Shown here one piece after another: positions 45,250 to 55,109 of a DNA stretch of 64,000 nt. The DNA lies in assembly GCA_947462875.1 (NCBI GenBank), contig CANHQJ010000002.1:186001-250000 (forward strand), given 5' to 3'. Made by a program: the position numbers and the translations under genes. Each line of letters begins with the position of its first letter. Positions within the stretch are counted from its first letter, which is position 1. This stretch comes from Verrucomicrobiia bacterium (GTDB lineage: Bacteria; Verrucomicrobiota; Verrucomicrobiia; Verrucomicrobiales; Akkermansiaceae). The notes beneath the pieces were generated by a model, which saw only the letters and a list, made by a program, of their open reading frames with translations, searched no databases and was not told the origin of the DNA.

Positions 45250-45540
45250 TCACTCGAAGGGCGGCAATTGCTGGATTTGTTTCCAGGCTTTGCCGATGAG
45301 CACGAAAAATCCGACAAGAGCCAGCAGATCCACCACGGGACCGTAGATGGTGAGCAGTGGCGATGTGGCATCGGGCACGAATTGTTTTGTGATCCACTTG
45401 GCCGCAACCGCAAACAGCAACAAGCCGTTGCCGACGATGAGCGGATACATCCAGAAGCGCGGCGAGTGATAGCCTTTCTCGGTGGTTTTGCGGTGAAACA
45501 TCACCGCCGCGATGACGGAAACGACAATGAGGATCAACAT
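45250..45540 (-). CDS. Small three-helix membrane protein of unknown function
   Basis: This 96-residue protein has three hydrophobic helices, at about 1-15, 30-50 and 65-85, and a short polar C-terminus (KAWKQIQQLPPFE). No named family is recognised. It lies between the convergent EF-hand gene and ndk, which is on the same strand 67 bases upstream. The clear ATG and alternating hydrophobic/loop pattern support a real gene. Confidence 0.65.
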   Translation of the reverse strand: MLILIVVSVIAAVMFHRKTTEKGYHSPRFWMYPLIVGNGLLLFAVAAKWITKQFVPDATSPLLTIYGPVVDLLALVGFFVLIGKAWKQIQQLPPFE

Positions 45541-45607
45541 GGCGCGGGAGTGGAAAAAAAGGGCCCGCCGGTAGAACCGAGCGGGCCGGGATCATCGGGG
45601 AAAAGGA

Positions 45608-46030
45608 TCAGGCAAACACTTCGCCGTCGCGGAAAAAGCGCTTCAGCTCGGCGGCGGCGGCCTCCGGGGAATCAGAGGCGTGGCAGACGTTGACCATTTT
45701 GTCTTCGCCGAAGTCACCGCGGATGGTGCCGGCAGCGGCAGCTTTCGAGTCGGTGGGGCCGAGCAGGTCGCGCACCCGGGAAATGGCGTTTTCACCCTCC
45801 AAGGCGAGTGCGATGACGGGCGTCTTGCTCATGAAAGCCACAATTTCCGGGAAGAATGGTTTGTCGGCGATGTGAGAGTAGTGGTCGGCCAGAATCGCAT
45901 GATCCAATTGCATCATCTTGATGCCGCGGATGCGAAATCCTGCCGATTGGAAGCGCGCCAGAACGGTGCCGACGATGTTTTTTTCGACGGCATCGGGTTT
46001 GAAAAGAATCAGCGAGGTCTCAGTATTCAT
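45608..46030 (-). CDS. ndk: Nucleoside diphosphate kinase
   Basis: This is a 140-residue NDK, the standard length. The phosphorylated histidine H117 lies in the signature N-V-C-H-A-S-D-S. The N-terminal motif L-I-L-F-K-P-D-A-V and the R-x-x-x-G-P-T-D-like region (RDLLGPTDSKAAAAGTIRG) bind nucleotide. The enzyme transfers the terminal phosphate between nucleoside triphosphates and diphosphates in the cytosol. The ATG at 46030 fits family N-termini; a longer frame begins at 46066. Confidence 0.96.
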   Translation of the reverse strand: MNTETSLILFKPDAVEKNIVGTVLARFQSAGFRIRGIKMMQLDHAILADHYSHIADKPFFPEIVAFMSKTPVIALALEGENAISRVRDLLGPTDSKAAAAGTIRGDFGEDKMVNVCHASDSPEAAAAELKRFFRDGEVFA

Positions 46031-46172
46031 CGGCAGTGGGGTAGTCGCTGTGAGCATGGCACGCAAGTCTTTTTTTTGGGGCGGGTAGGCAAGGTCGGGC
46101 GGCGGATGGCGGGCTTTTTTGAGAATTTAGGAAAAAACTTCGTCAAAATTTTCCCTGCTTGGGCGTCAAGCT

Positions 46173-46204
46173 GCGGAAACAGCCGGTTTTGGCCGTGTTT
46201 CCGC
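46173..46204 (+). promoter_or_regulatory. 5' leader hairpin before the autotransporter gene
   Basis: A perfect 9-bp stem (GCGGAAACA at 46173-46181 with TGTTTCCGC at 46196-46204) encloses a 14-base loop containing CCGG and GGCC. It ends 24 bases before the ATG at 46229. No T-run follows, so it is not a standard terminator; it may stabilise the mRNA or control translation. Confidence 0.4.
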
Positions 46205-46228
46205 AACCCCATCCCTAAACCCAACTCT

Positions 46229-49200
46229 ATGAAACTTCGTCGTACTTTTTTCCATGGCACCCTTGTCTCCCTCGCGCTCCTCGCCAACTCCTCCGCCGCC
46301 ACGCTCTACTGGGACGGCGGCACCGTGAACCTTCCCGGCGTAGGCAATGCCGCCAGCAATCCCGCCGCGAACGGCACTTGGGACAGTGGCACGGTGAAAA
46401 ATTGGGACGTGGCTCCGAGTAACTCGTCCTTCGTCGCTTGGAGCAACAGCTTCGCGGATACCGCGGCGTTTGCTGGTACGGCGCGCACCGTCACGGTGAG
46501 CGGAACGGTGCAAACGGGTTCCATCAACGTTGCGACCACGAACTACATTTTCAACTCGGGCACCATCAGCTTTTCGGGTGGCAACATCGATGTCACTTAG
46601 TCTGGTATTCAATGCCACGGGCAATACCGCGAATACCGCGACGGGTGGAGGCATCGGCACCATTTCCGCGAACAACACCGGGCTGACCTCGTTTGAGTTG
46701 AACACGGGAGGCATTTCCAACCAATTGCTGGTCAGCAACGCCGGTGCCTTGGGGCCCGCCAGCAGCACGGTGAAGCTGACGCAGGGGATCTTAGGATTAT
46801 CCGCCGTGGCGGGCACGACCTACAACGCCTGGCCCACCAACTTTGCCGGAGGCGTTCTGCGCCTGCGCATCACGGGCACCAGCACCTACGCGGGGAACGG
46901 CACACTCACCGCGAATGCCGATCTCGCCACCATTGCGGGTGCGCATCTCGCCTATTCGGGCAATCTTGCCCTGGGCACGAACACCCTCACCCTCGCGCCC
47001 CAAAGCGCCACTGGAGCCGTTACGATCCAAGGCGTGATTTCCGGTGATGGCAATGTGCGAACGCTCAATTCCGTGGCCGGCAATGCAGACGGCACGGGAG
47101 TCTCCACTCTCACCAATACCAATACTTATGTTGGATCCACCACGGTAGGCACCGGCACCCTGGCACTGACCGGAAGCGGTTCGATCAACAGTTCCAGCGG
47201 CATCACTGTCAACGGTACCAATGCCAGATTTCTTCAAAACAGCTCGGTGGCTGTGACGCCTACGGTGACGCTGACCAACGGCACTCTCACAGGCAGTGGC
47301 ACCGTCAACACCGTGAACGTCGGTGCGGCAACGGGAGGCATCATCAGCAACAACAACGGCGTGGCGGGCGCGGCATTGTCGATCGGCACCCTTACCCTCA
47401 GCGGAGCCGCCTCGATCAATCTCTTCAGCAACAGCGCCTCCGCGGCGTTGGTGGTGGGAACTCTCAACAACAACTCCGGCGCCGGGCAGGTGGTGATCAC
47501 GGCGAACAACCCGGGCGGATGGGTGAATGGCACGACGTATTCCCTGATCAACTACACCACCCTGGGTGGCACCGGTGGCAACAACTTCGGGCAAGTGATC
47601 AACGGACTATCGGCGCGGCAATCGGCGACGTGGAGTGACAGCGGGTCGTCGATTCAAATCACCGTCAGTGGCGATCGACCGTATTGGGTAGGGGATACGG
47701 ATAACACCTGGAACACCTCCACCATCAACAACTGGAAGCTGGAAACGGGTGGCGCTTACACCACGTTTGTCGCGAACGACGATGTGCTTTTCAATGACAA
47801 TGCCACCGCCGCCGGACCCATCGTCGTCAACATCGATCAAGCGGACGTTCAGACCAATGTGATCACGGTCAACAATACCACGAAGGACTATACGATTGAG
47901 AGCAGCGGTGGTTTTTGGATTCAGAGCGGCAGTCTCATCAAGAGCGGCACGGGCTCGCTGACACTGAAAACCGCGAACAAATACACGGGAGGCACGACGC
48001 TCAATGCCGGCACTCTGAACCTCGGCACTGCCACGGCTCTCGGCGCCTCGGGAAGTCTCACCATCAACGGCGGAACCATCGACAACACCAGCGGATCCGC
48101 TCTCACAACTCCGAATTACACTCGCACGATCAACGGCAATTTCGCCTTCACCGGAACCAGCGATTTGAATTTAGGCACGGCGGCCACTTCGTTAGGCAGC
48201 GCCACGGGTGCCGTGCGCGGCATCACCACAGCGGCGGGCACCTTGACGCTGGGTGGGGTCATCTCCGATGGAACCACCGGCCAAGGCATCAGCAAATCGG
48301 GCAATGGGACCTTGGTTCTCTCGGGCGTCAACATTTTTTCAGGCCCAGTAACCGTCAATGCGGGGACCTTGCGTCTCGGTGCCTCCGGTATTTCCCTGGC
48401 GAATGGCGCGCTTGGCAGCAATGCCTCAGGCACTACGGTGCAAGCGGGGGCCACTCTGGATGTGGCGGGCTTCAATACCTTTGCGGAGGCTATCACCATC
48501 GCGGGAAGCGGCGCGGGCGGCACTGGTGCTCTGATCAACACTGGAGCCACACAGCAGAACGCCGTGAAGCATCTGACCCTCGCGGCGAATGCCACGATCG
48601 GTGGCACGGGGCGTTGGGACATGCGGCAGAACAGCGCCACGCCCACGCTCGACATGGGTGGGTTTACCCTGACCAAGACCGGGCTGAACACGGTTTCTCT
48701 GGTGGGCGTTGCCGTTTCCAATCCCGGAAACATCGACGTCACACAAGGCAATTTCGCGATTCAAACCTCCACCGACATGGGAGGAAGTGCCGCCAACCTC
48801 ATCACCGTGCGCGATGGTGCCACGCTCAGTGCCTGGCAGAGTTCCATTCCGCTGAATTGGGCGATCCAGTTGGCAAACAATGCCACGCTCTTTGCCGAAA
48901 GCAGTGCCGCGATTACGCAAAATGTCTGGGCCGGGCCGATCGATATTGCTGCGGGATCCGCGACTCTTCGGGCAGAAGGCACTGCATCGCTCACAGGCGT
49001 TATTTCCGGCACGGGAAGCTCGCTGATCAAGACGGGAGTCGCCTCCGTATTCATCACCAATGCCAATACCTACGATGGCAGCACCACCATCAATGCCGGT
49101 TCGATCATCGCCCAACATTCCTCGGCGCTGGGCACCGGCACCACGGCCACAGTGGCCAATGCGGCGCGACTGGAGCTCGACAACATCACCATCAGCGGCA

Positions 49201-50633
49201 AGACGATTACGATCTCAGGCGGGGGAACGAATTTCTGGGGCCCATTGCAAGGCCGATCCGGCACCAGCGTATGGGCGGGAAATGTCGTCATCGCTGCGAA
49301 CGGCACGCGCATCGGCGCGGCGTCGGGTGCTTCGCTCGAAGTGTCCGGTGTCATTGATAGCGGCGCGAACGTGTTCAACGTGACCTATCGTCCGGAGAAT
49401 GCTACTTCGACAGTCATTGTTTCCGGAGCGAACACCTACATCGGCTCTACTTCCATCCTCGGCGGAGTCGTGGTGGCGAAATCGCTCAACAGCGTGGTGG
49501 GCGGAACGGCATCCAGCAGTTTCGGTGCGCCTACCACCGTGACCGATGGCACGATCAGCATGAGCAATGGTGCGCCGGGGATCCTGCGTTATGTCGGCAC
49601 CGGCGAAACCACCGACCGTGTCGTGGACCTGAGCGGCACCACGTTCGGCGTTACCCTCGATCAGTCCGGGGTTTCCGGCTTGCTGAAATTCACCAGCAAC
49701 TTCACCGCGACGGGAGCGGGCAGCAAGGCGCTGACCTTGCAGGGCTCCACGGCAGCTACGGGTGAAATTGCGGGTGCCATCGTGAACAACAGCGCCACCA
49801 ATGTCACCTCGCTGGTGAAAGAGGGTAGTGGAACATGGACGCTTTCCGGCATCAATGCGTTCACGGGGGCCACTCAGATCAATGGCGGCACCTTGCAGTT
49901 GGCTGCCACGGGGTCCATCGCCACCAGTCCGACGATCAGGATCGGCGCCGGTGCGAAGCTCCAGACGACCGCGCAGGCTTCGTTCGCTTTATCCGGCGCA
50001 CAGCCCGTCACCATTGTGGTGGATGGTGCCGGCTCCGGCTCCGCCGGCATGATCGAAGCCAGCGGACTGGCGATCGGCAGTGCGGTGGTGAATTTCACCG
50101 TCAATGGCACGCTGGATGATGCGGCGTATGTGATCGCATCCTACACCAGCAAAACAGGGTCTGCCTTCGCTTCTGTGACTGCACCGAGCGGATACACCAT
50201 CGATTATTCCTACAACGGCGGCACGCAGATCGCGCTGGTCAAATCCGGCTACGCCGCATGGCTCGCCGGCTATCCTGATCTCGCCGACAAAACCGAGGGC
50301 GGAGATTCCGATTCCGATGGTATGAAAAATGTGTTAGAGTATGTGCTGAACGGCAATCCCGGAGTTTCGGATCCGATCATACTGCCCACCATCGATGCCA
50401 CGGGGTCGAACTTCGTGTTCCAGTTCACGCGGCGCACGGAGTCGGCCGATGACACCATCCAGGTCTTTGAGTATTCCACCAATCTGAGCGGCTGGACGCC
50501 TGTCAACATCACCGGCACTCCCGGAGCCGGAGTGTCATTCGGCACTCCATCCGGTGGCCTGCAAACGGTGACGGTGAGCATTCCGAAAAACGGCGAGGTC
50601 AAAATGTTCGGACAACTCAAGGTGACGAAGTAA
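46229..50633 (+). pseudogene. Autotransporter-associated beta-strand repeat protein, frameshifted
   Basis: The reading starts at ATG 46229 with a signal peptide (LVSLALLANSSAATLYWDGG) and stops at a TAG at 46598-46600. The rest (SLVFNATGNTANTATGGG onward to 50633) continues in the +1 frame. A single base difference near 46590-46600 separates the two parts. The whole would be about 1470 residues of repeated parallel-beta-helix units with motifs such as LTLGGVISDG, GNGTLVLSG and TVNAGTLRLG. It ends with the verrucomicrobial module Y-A-A-W-L-A-G-Y, the calcium-binding-like GGDSDSDGMKNVLEYVLNGNP, and a final beta domain. It is probably a surface adhesin or matrix protein. Confidence 0.82.
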
Positions 50634-50730
50634 GACCGGCATGCGCGCAACAGGGCTGTTTTGGCAAAAATGCCGGCATCTTCGTTTAATGTGTTGGCAT
50701 CTGTGCGCCTGATCGTGCAGGATAGGGCGC

Positions 50731-51666
50731 ATGGCGATTTGGGGATTTGAGCCGATAGCGATGGAGCGGGTGTGGGGCGGCAGGATGTTGGAAACGCATT
50801 TCCAACGAGCCCTGCCGGAACCCGCTGTGCCCTTTGGCGAGTCGTGGGAAATGGTGGATCGTGCGGAGGCGCAGTCGGTACTGCGCACGGGGCCGCTGGC
50901 GGGCATGACCTTGCACGAGCTGTGGCGCACGCGGCGCGAGGAACTGTTTGGTGCGGGCCTGCCTGACAGTGAGCGTTTTCCCTTGCTGGTGAAAATTCTC
51001 GATGCCCGCGAGGACTTGTCGATCCAGGTCCATCCGCCGGAGTCCCTCGCGGCGAGTATGGGCGGCGAGCCGAAAACGGAGATGTGGTACATCGCCGCGG
51101 CGGCACCGGGGTCCAGGCTGGTGGTGGGGCTGCGCGAGGGAGTCACGCGCGAAACTTTCACGCAGGCCATCCACAGCGGTACGGTCGCGGAGCAAGTGCA
51201 TGAAATGCCGGTGAAGGCGGGTGATTTCATTTTCATTCCCTCGGGGCGCTTGCATGCGATCGGGGCAGGCCTGTTGATTTTTGAAATCCAGCAGAACTCG
51301 GACACGACCTATCGGGTGTTTGACTGGAATCGGCTGGGGCTGGATGGAAAAGCGCGACAGCTTCACATCGAGGAATCGCTGGCGAGCATTGATTTTTCCG
51401 ACATCGCACCCGCGCCGGACAAGGCTCAGGGAAACGTGATCGCGGCCTGCGAGCATTTTGTGGTCGAGCGCTTTGTGTTGCCAGTGGGCGAGAGCATCGG
51501 CTGCGCACGCGCCGACCGTTTCAGCCTGCTGCACCTTGTCGAGGGCGAGCTCATCGACGGCGAGGGAGCGAGTTGGCGGGCGGGCAGCACCGTCTTGCTC
51601 ACGGTGGGGGAAGCGGGTGTGCGGGCCGTGACGGGGGCCGTTGTTTTACGCACGCACATTCCGTGA
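50731..51666 (+). CDS. manA: Type I mannose-6-phosphate isomerase
   Basis: This 311-residue cupin isomerase is of the short Bacillus type. Zinc and active-site motifs are Q-V-H-P-P (about 90-94), K-T-E-M-W-Y, G-R-L-H-A-I-G (about 171-177) and Q-Q-N-S-D-T-T-Y-R-V-F-D-W. It interconverts mannose-6-phosphate and fructose-6-phosphate in the cytosol, supplying GDP-mannose or allowing mannose use. It lies 97 bases after the autotransporter gene and is followed after 43 bases by the redox-membrane gene. No sugar operon surrounds it. Confidence 0.92.
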   Translation: MAIWGFEPIAMERVWGGRMLETHFQRALPEPAVPFGESWEMVDRAEAQSVLRTGPLAGMTLHELWRTRREELFGAGLPDSERFPLLVKILDAREDLSIQVHPPESLAASMGGEPKTEMWYIAAAAPGSRLVVGLREGVTRETFTQAIHSGTVAEQVHEMPVKAGDFIFIPSGRLHAIGAGLLIFEIQQNSDTTYRVFDWNRLGLDGKARQLHIEESLASIDFSDIAPAPDKAQGNVIAACEHFVVERFVLPVGESIGCARADRFSLLHLVEGELIDGEGASWRAGSTVLLTVGEAGVRAVTGAVVLRTHIP

Positions 51667-51709
51667 ATCTGCCGCTTGCGTCGAAGTGAAACCGCGCTAC
51701 CGTCCGCCG

Positions 51710-52660
51710 ATGACGCGTTGTGAGCAGGGAAATTGCAAGGTTCCGGGATGGATGCCGTTGGTGTTGTGTGTGGCGGGAGTCTATTGCCTGGCATTTGCGA
51801 TCGTGACTGTTTGCTGGCCTGCGAAGGCGTATGGACTGACGGGCTTGCATGCATCGGGCCATCACTTTCTGGTTCAGGTGATCGGGTTGTTTTACGTGGT
51901 CTTTGGGATAAGTTTTTTTCTGGCGGCCAGAGATCCGATTCGGCATTGGCGCATCGTTTTGGTGTGCACGCTGAAAATCGCGGTGGTGGTGACGGCCGCG
52001 CTGTTCACCTGGTGGCGGGAGATTTTGCCGACTCCGATGATCCTGCTGCTGGTGGTGGACGATCTGCTGTGGTTGATTCCGTTTCTGATGATCCTGTGGG
52101 CGACGGTGCAAGCGAATCTGGGCCGCCCGCCCCTGTATCAGGAACCGCTTGGCCTGGCGCAGGCGGCGGATCAGTATCGCTTGTCCAGTGGGGAAACGCT
52201 GGCGGAAGCCGCAGAGGAACAAGTGGTGGTCCTCGTGTTTCTGCGCCACTTCGGTTGCACATTCACGCGCCAGCTGTTGCGCGGATTGGAGTTGATCGAG
52301 CAGCAAGCCAGCCAGCACAAGGCGCGGTTGGTGCTGGTGCACATGCTGCAATCGGGCAAGGAAACGGCCTACCTGGGTGATCGCACGGGGGTCGCCCGCA
52401 TCGCGGATCCCTACTGTGAGCTGTATCGCAGCTTCGGTCTCGGCAAAGCGGGTTTCTGGGAGCTGTTTGGTCCGCGGGTGTGGCTGCGCGGCATCATCGC
52501 ATTGTTCCGCGGTTGCGGCGTGGGGCACCTGGCGGGAGATGGCTTGCAAATGCCGGGCGTGTTTTTGTTTCATCGCGGCAAGGTGATGGCCTCGCAGCCG
52601 GCGCGCAGTGCGGCGGATCTGCCGGATCTGGAGGTTTTGTTCGCTGCGCAGCAGGGTTGA
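51710..52660 (+). CDS. Membrane-anchored PRXL2/SelL-like redox protein
   Basis: This 316-residue fusion starts with four transmembrane helices (about 14-36, 53-73, 80-99 and 109-132). From about residue 145 it has an AhpC-TSA_2 (PRXL2/SelL-like) thioredoxin-fold domain. The domain signature F-L-R-H-F-G-C-T-F-T-R places C183 at the peroxidatic position, but the second cysteine of the usual Cys-Pro-Phe-Cys motif is threonine (T186). The downstream DPYCELYRSFGLGKAGFWELF and PGVFLFHRGKV stretches fit the family. It may be a membrane-bound one-cysteine peroxidase. The ATG at 51710 is preferred to 51641, which overlaps manA. Confidence 0.78.
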   Translation: MTRCEQGNCKVPGWMPLVLCVAGVYCLAFAIVTVCWPAKAYGLTGLHASGHHFLVQVIGLFYVVFGISFFLAARDPIRHWRIVLVCTLKIAVVVTAALFTWWREILPTPMILLLVVDDLLWLIPFLMILWATVQANLGRPPLYQEPLGLAQAADQYRLSSGETLAEAAEEQVVVLVFLRHFGCTFTRQLLRGLELIEQQASQHKARLVLVHMLQSGKETAYLGDRTGVARIADPYCELYRSFGLGKAGFWELFGPRVWLRGIIALFRGCGVGHLAGDGLQMPGVFLFHRGKVMASQPARSAADLPDLEVLFAAQQG

Positions 52661-52824
52661 TGCCTGAGGGGGCAGGGCGGACTGACGAGAGATTTTTCTT
52701 CCGAAACAAACGGGGAAGTTGAGGCGGAAAATGGTGCGTTTTACACGAGTGAGGCGTGTTTTTCTTAGTATGGGAAGGCCTCGCCAGGCGCTGCTCACCC
52801 CAATCGTTGGCACGCATGCGGGGA

Positions 52825-54192
52825 TCAGCGCTGATAAATTTTTTCCGCGCGATCGAGGTAGCGCGAGACGTGATCGTCGTGCTGCAGGAGTCCCTGATCG
52901 AGGCGTTGTTTGAGTTTCATGTAGTCATCGAACACGCCGCTGGTCTCGCGTGCGCGGGTGATTTCAAACCAGTCGAGATAATCGATGGCCCGCTTGCCGC
53001 GCTGGCTCATGAGCAGGCGGGTTTCCTCGAGTTCGCGGAGTTTTGCGGCGATGTCGTATTTTTTCGGCGGCTTGACGATGGCCTGGAGCAGGTTCTGGTA
53101 TTCGACCAGCAGATTCCGGTAGGACGGGAAACAGCGGTAGCTGAGGCGCACCAACGATTCCTCCGCATGGCGCACGCCGAAGACGCGCGCACCCTCATCG
53201 AGCGCGGCCAGCTCCTGCCAGGCGCCGAGTTCGCGATCGCGGGCGATGCCTTGTTCATCGCGGAAGCGGAGCTTGAGCGCATCGGCGAGGGCGATTTCGG
53301 TTTCCTGGATCGACATCACCTCGGTGAGGGAATTGCGCGACTGGTTGGCCATTTGCAGCGCCCACCATTTTTCGAGGCTTTTCTGCGAGAGGTTGAGTCC
53401 GGGGAAATGCTTGCGCAGCAGCACCGGCATGTCGCCGCCGAATTGCGCGGCCTCGCCCATGAACGAGCGGAAGGCGTCGGTGCCGGATGGCTGCTCTAAC
53501 AAGGCCATCATCAGGCCGCCGGCGGAGACGCGGAAGGCGGCGCGCATGGCGCTGTCCGCTTCATCGAACTGCTGCTGGGACATGTCTAACATTTCCACCA
53601 GCTGGTAGAGTCCGCCCGCCTGGAAAACGGCCTGGTAGAGGCGTCGGTCGCTTTTGCCGCGCCGCCACTCGATCACTTCGGAGAGACCTTCGACCAGCCA
53701 GGGTCGCACCAGCAAGCGCTCCTCGAGCGGGCCCGGTTTGATGGTGCGCAGGGATTTTTCATAAACCAGTGAAGAGAGAATCGCGGAGCGCAGGCGTTTG
53801 TGATCGATGCCCTGGGCGAGATGGACGTGGAGGTTCATCTTGAATCCATCTTCGCCCCACTGCAGGTCGATGACGATGGTGCGCTTGGGAATCGGGTCGC
53901 CTTGCTGACCATGCAGTATGATCGAGACCGGCACCTTCCACGCGTCTTTTTCCTGACTCAGCCCGAGGAAATCGGTTTTGGCATCCTCCGCGAGGAACGC
54001 GATCGTGCCGCGGAGTTTCGGTTCCGCGCCGCTGATGCGGAATTGGCGGCTGGAGCTGGTGGTGATCGCCTGTCCTTCCACGGGGCGGTCGGGAAACTCC
54101 GCGACGGGGGGTGCGGCGGGCGCGGGCACGGCGGATTCCTGCGCATCGCAGAAACAAAGCGGCAAGCCGATTATCGCCCACAGGCATTTCAT
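52825..54192 (-). CDS. Secreted protein of unknown function
   Basis: The 455-residue product has a signal peptide (MKCLWAIIGLPLCFCDAQE) and a beta-rich N-terminal domain (to about 130). A helical domain follows with RPWLVEGLSEVIEWRRGKSDRRLYQAV at about 165-190. That stretch is reminiscent of the region after the zinc motif in gluzincin peptidases (WLxEGLA), but no HExxH is present, so an active protease is unlikely. I do not recognise a family. It is 46 bases downstream of aroD on the same strand and may share its transcript. Confidence 0.7.
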   Translation of the reverse strand: MKCLWAIIGLPLCFCDAQESAVPAPAAPPVAEFPDRPVEGQAITTSSSRQFRISGAEPKLRGTIAFLAEDAKTDFLGLSQEKDAWKVPVSIILHGQQGDPIPKRTIVIDLQWGEDGFKMNLHVHLAQGIDHKRLRSAILSSLVYEKSLRTIKPGPLEERLLVRPWLVEGLSEVIEWRRGKSDRRLYQAVFQAGGLYQLVEMLDMSQQQFDEADSAMRAAFRVSAGGLMMALLEQPSGTDAFRSFMGEAAQFGGDMPVLLRKHFPGLNLSQKSLEKWWALQMANQSRNSLTEVMSIQETEIALADALKLRFRDEQGIARDRELGAWQELAALDEGARVFGVRHAEESLVRLSYRCFPSYRNLLVEYQNLLQAIVKPPKKYDIAAKLRELEETRLLMSQRGKRAIDYLDWFEITRARETSGVFDDYMKLKQRLDQGLLQHDDHVSRYLDRAEKIYQR

Positions 54193-54238
54193 GCGTTCAT
54201 GCTGCCAAATCCGCTTCTCATGCGCAAGTCCGATCGGA

Positions 54239-54955
54239 TCACGGCGAGGGGATCTTTTTTTCGTGAATGGCTGCGCGCAACGTGGCGGCGGGCCATTGTC
54301 CCGGAGCGGTCGGGGCTTGGCCGATGTAGCCGTAATTCAATACCGATCCCGCCAGGGCGCAGCGCACGCGCGACGCGGGTGCCAGTTCTCCCATGCCCAT
54401 GGTGGAAACGCAGATCGCCGCCGGCTCGCTCTGGAATGACTCGAGCACCTCCATCTCCGCGGCATCGTGCAGGGTGGCGGCGAATTTCGCCACGCTCGCC
54501 CCGCCTGCGCGCGCGCGCTCCCGCAACTCGCGCCAGAGATCGATCGGTGGCAATCGGTCAAAATGATGCGACGAGGCGATCCAGGGAATCGATCTCTCTG
54601 CCAGCAGCGCGAGGGTTTCGCGCATCTCGTGCATCGATGCGATTTCCACATCGACCGCCGCGGCCTCCTCGCACACAGCGGCGATCATGGCCGCGCGCGC
54701 GGCAGCCTCCAGCGGCATCACGCCGCCCTCGGACTGACAGCGTGCTGTGAATAGCAGCGGTTTGCCAGAGAGGTGCGCCCATGGTTTTTGCGAAAGCTCC
54801 CAGCCATCGCGGCACAGCACATCGAGCCGGATCTCCACCACGTCACAAACGGCATCGGCGAGCCCAGGCGCGCAGTCGATCAGGTCAGCCATGCCGCCGA
54901 AGCTGCCGACCACAAGTGGACGATGAGAGGAGAAGGAAAGAATCGGTCGAGGCAT
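54239..54955 (-). CDS. aroD: Type I 3-dehydroquinate dehydratase
   Basis: This 238-residue TIM-barrel enzyme is of the type I (Schiff-base) class. E41 and R43 lie in V-E-I-R-L-D, and F69-T-A-R72 with E76-G-G follow. The catalytic histidine is H130 in S-S-H-H-F, and the imine-forming lysine is K157 in V-A-K-F. The late motif S-T-M-G-M-G-E-L-A-P-A-S-R and a final Y-G complete the site. It converts 3-dehydroquinate to 3-dehydroshikimate in aromatic amino acid synthesis. No other shikimate gene is nearby. Confidence 0.88.
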   Translation of the reverse strand: MPRPILSFSSHRPLVVGSFGGMADLIDCAPGLADAVCDVVEIRLDVLCRDGWELSQKPWAHLSGKPLLFTARCQSEGGVMPLEAAARAAMIAAVCEEAAAVDVEIASMHEMRETLALLAERSIPWIASSHHFDRLPPIDLWRELRERARAGGASVAKFAATLHDAAEMEVLESFQSEPAAICVSTMGMGELAPASRVRCALAGSVLNYGYIGQAPTAPGQWPAATLRAAIHEKKIPSP

Positions 54956-55109
54956 CGCACAAAAGCCATGGTGATGAACTAACGATTGTCAACACCGGAA
55001 ATAAAAATTTCATGTATTTACGGATGAAAAATATTTCGCGATGGCTGAGTTTTTGTCTGGTCAAAGGGGGGGTGATTTCTTAGTTGTTGAAAACTTTCTG
55101 ACAGAAAAT

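Noticed and set aside
47915-49357. Second plus frame (480 codons) inside the autotransporter repeat gene
   Set aside because: The repeat-rich, GC-rich sequence opens an alternative frame rich in Arg, His and Gln. The main frame carries the beta-helix motifs.
50637-50690. Possible terminator after the autotransporter gene (CCGGCAT and ATGCCGG)
   Set aside because: The arms are short and about 30 bases apart with no T-run, so the hairpin is not convincing.
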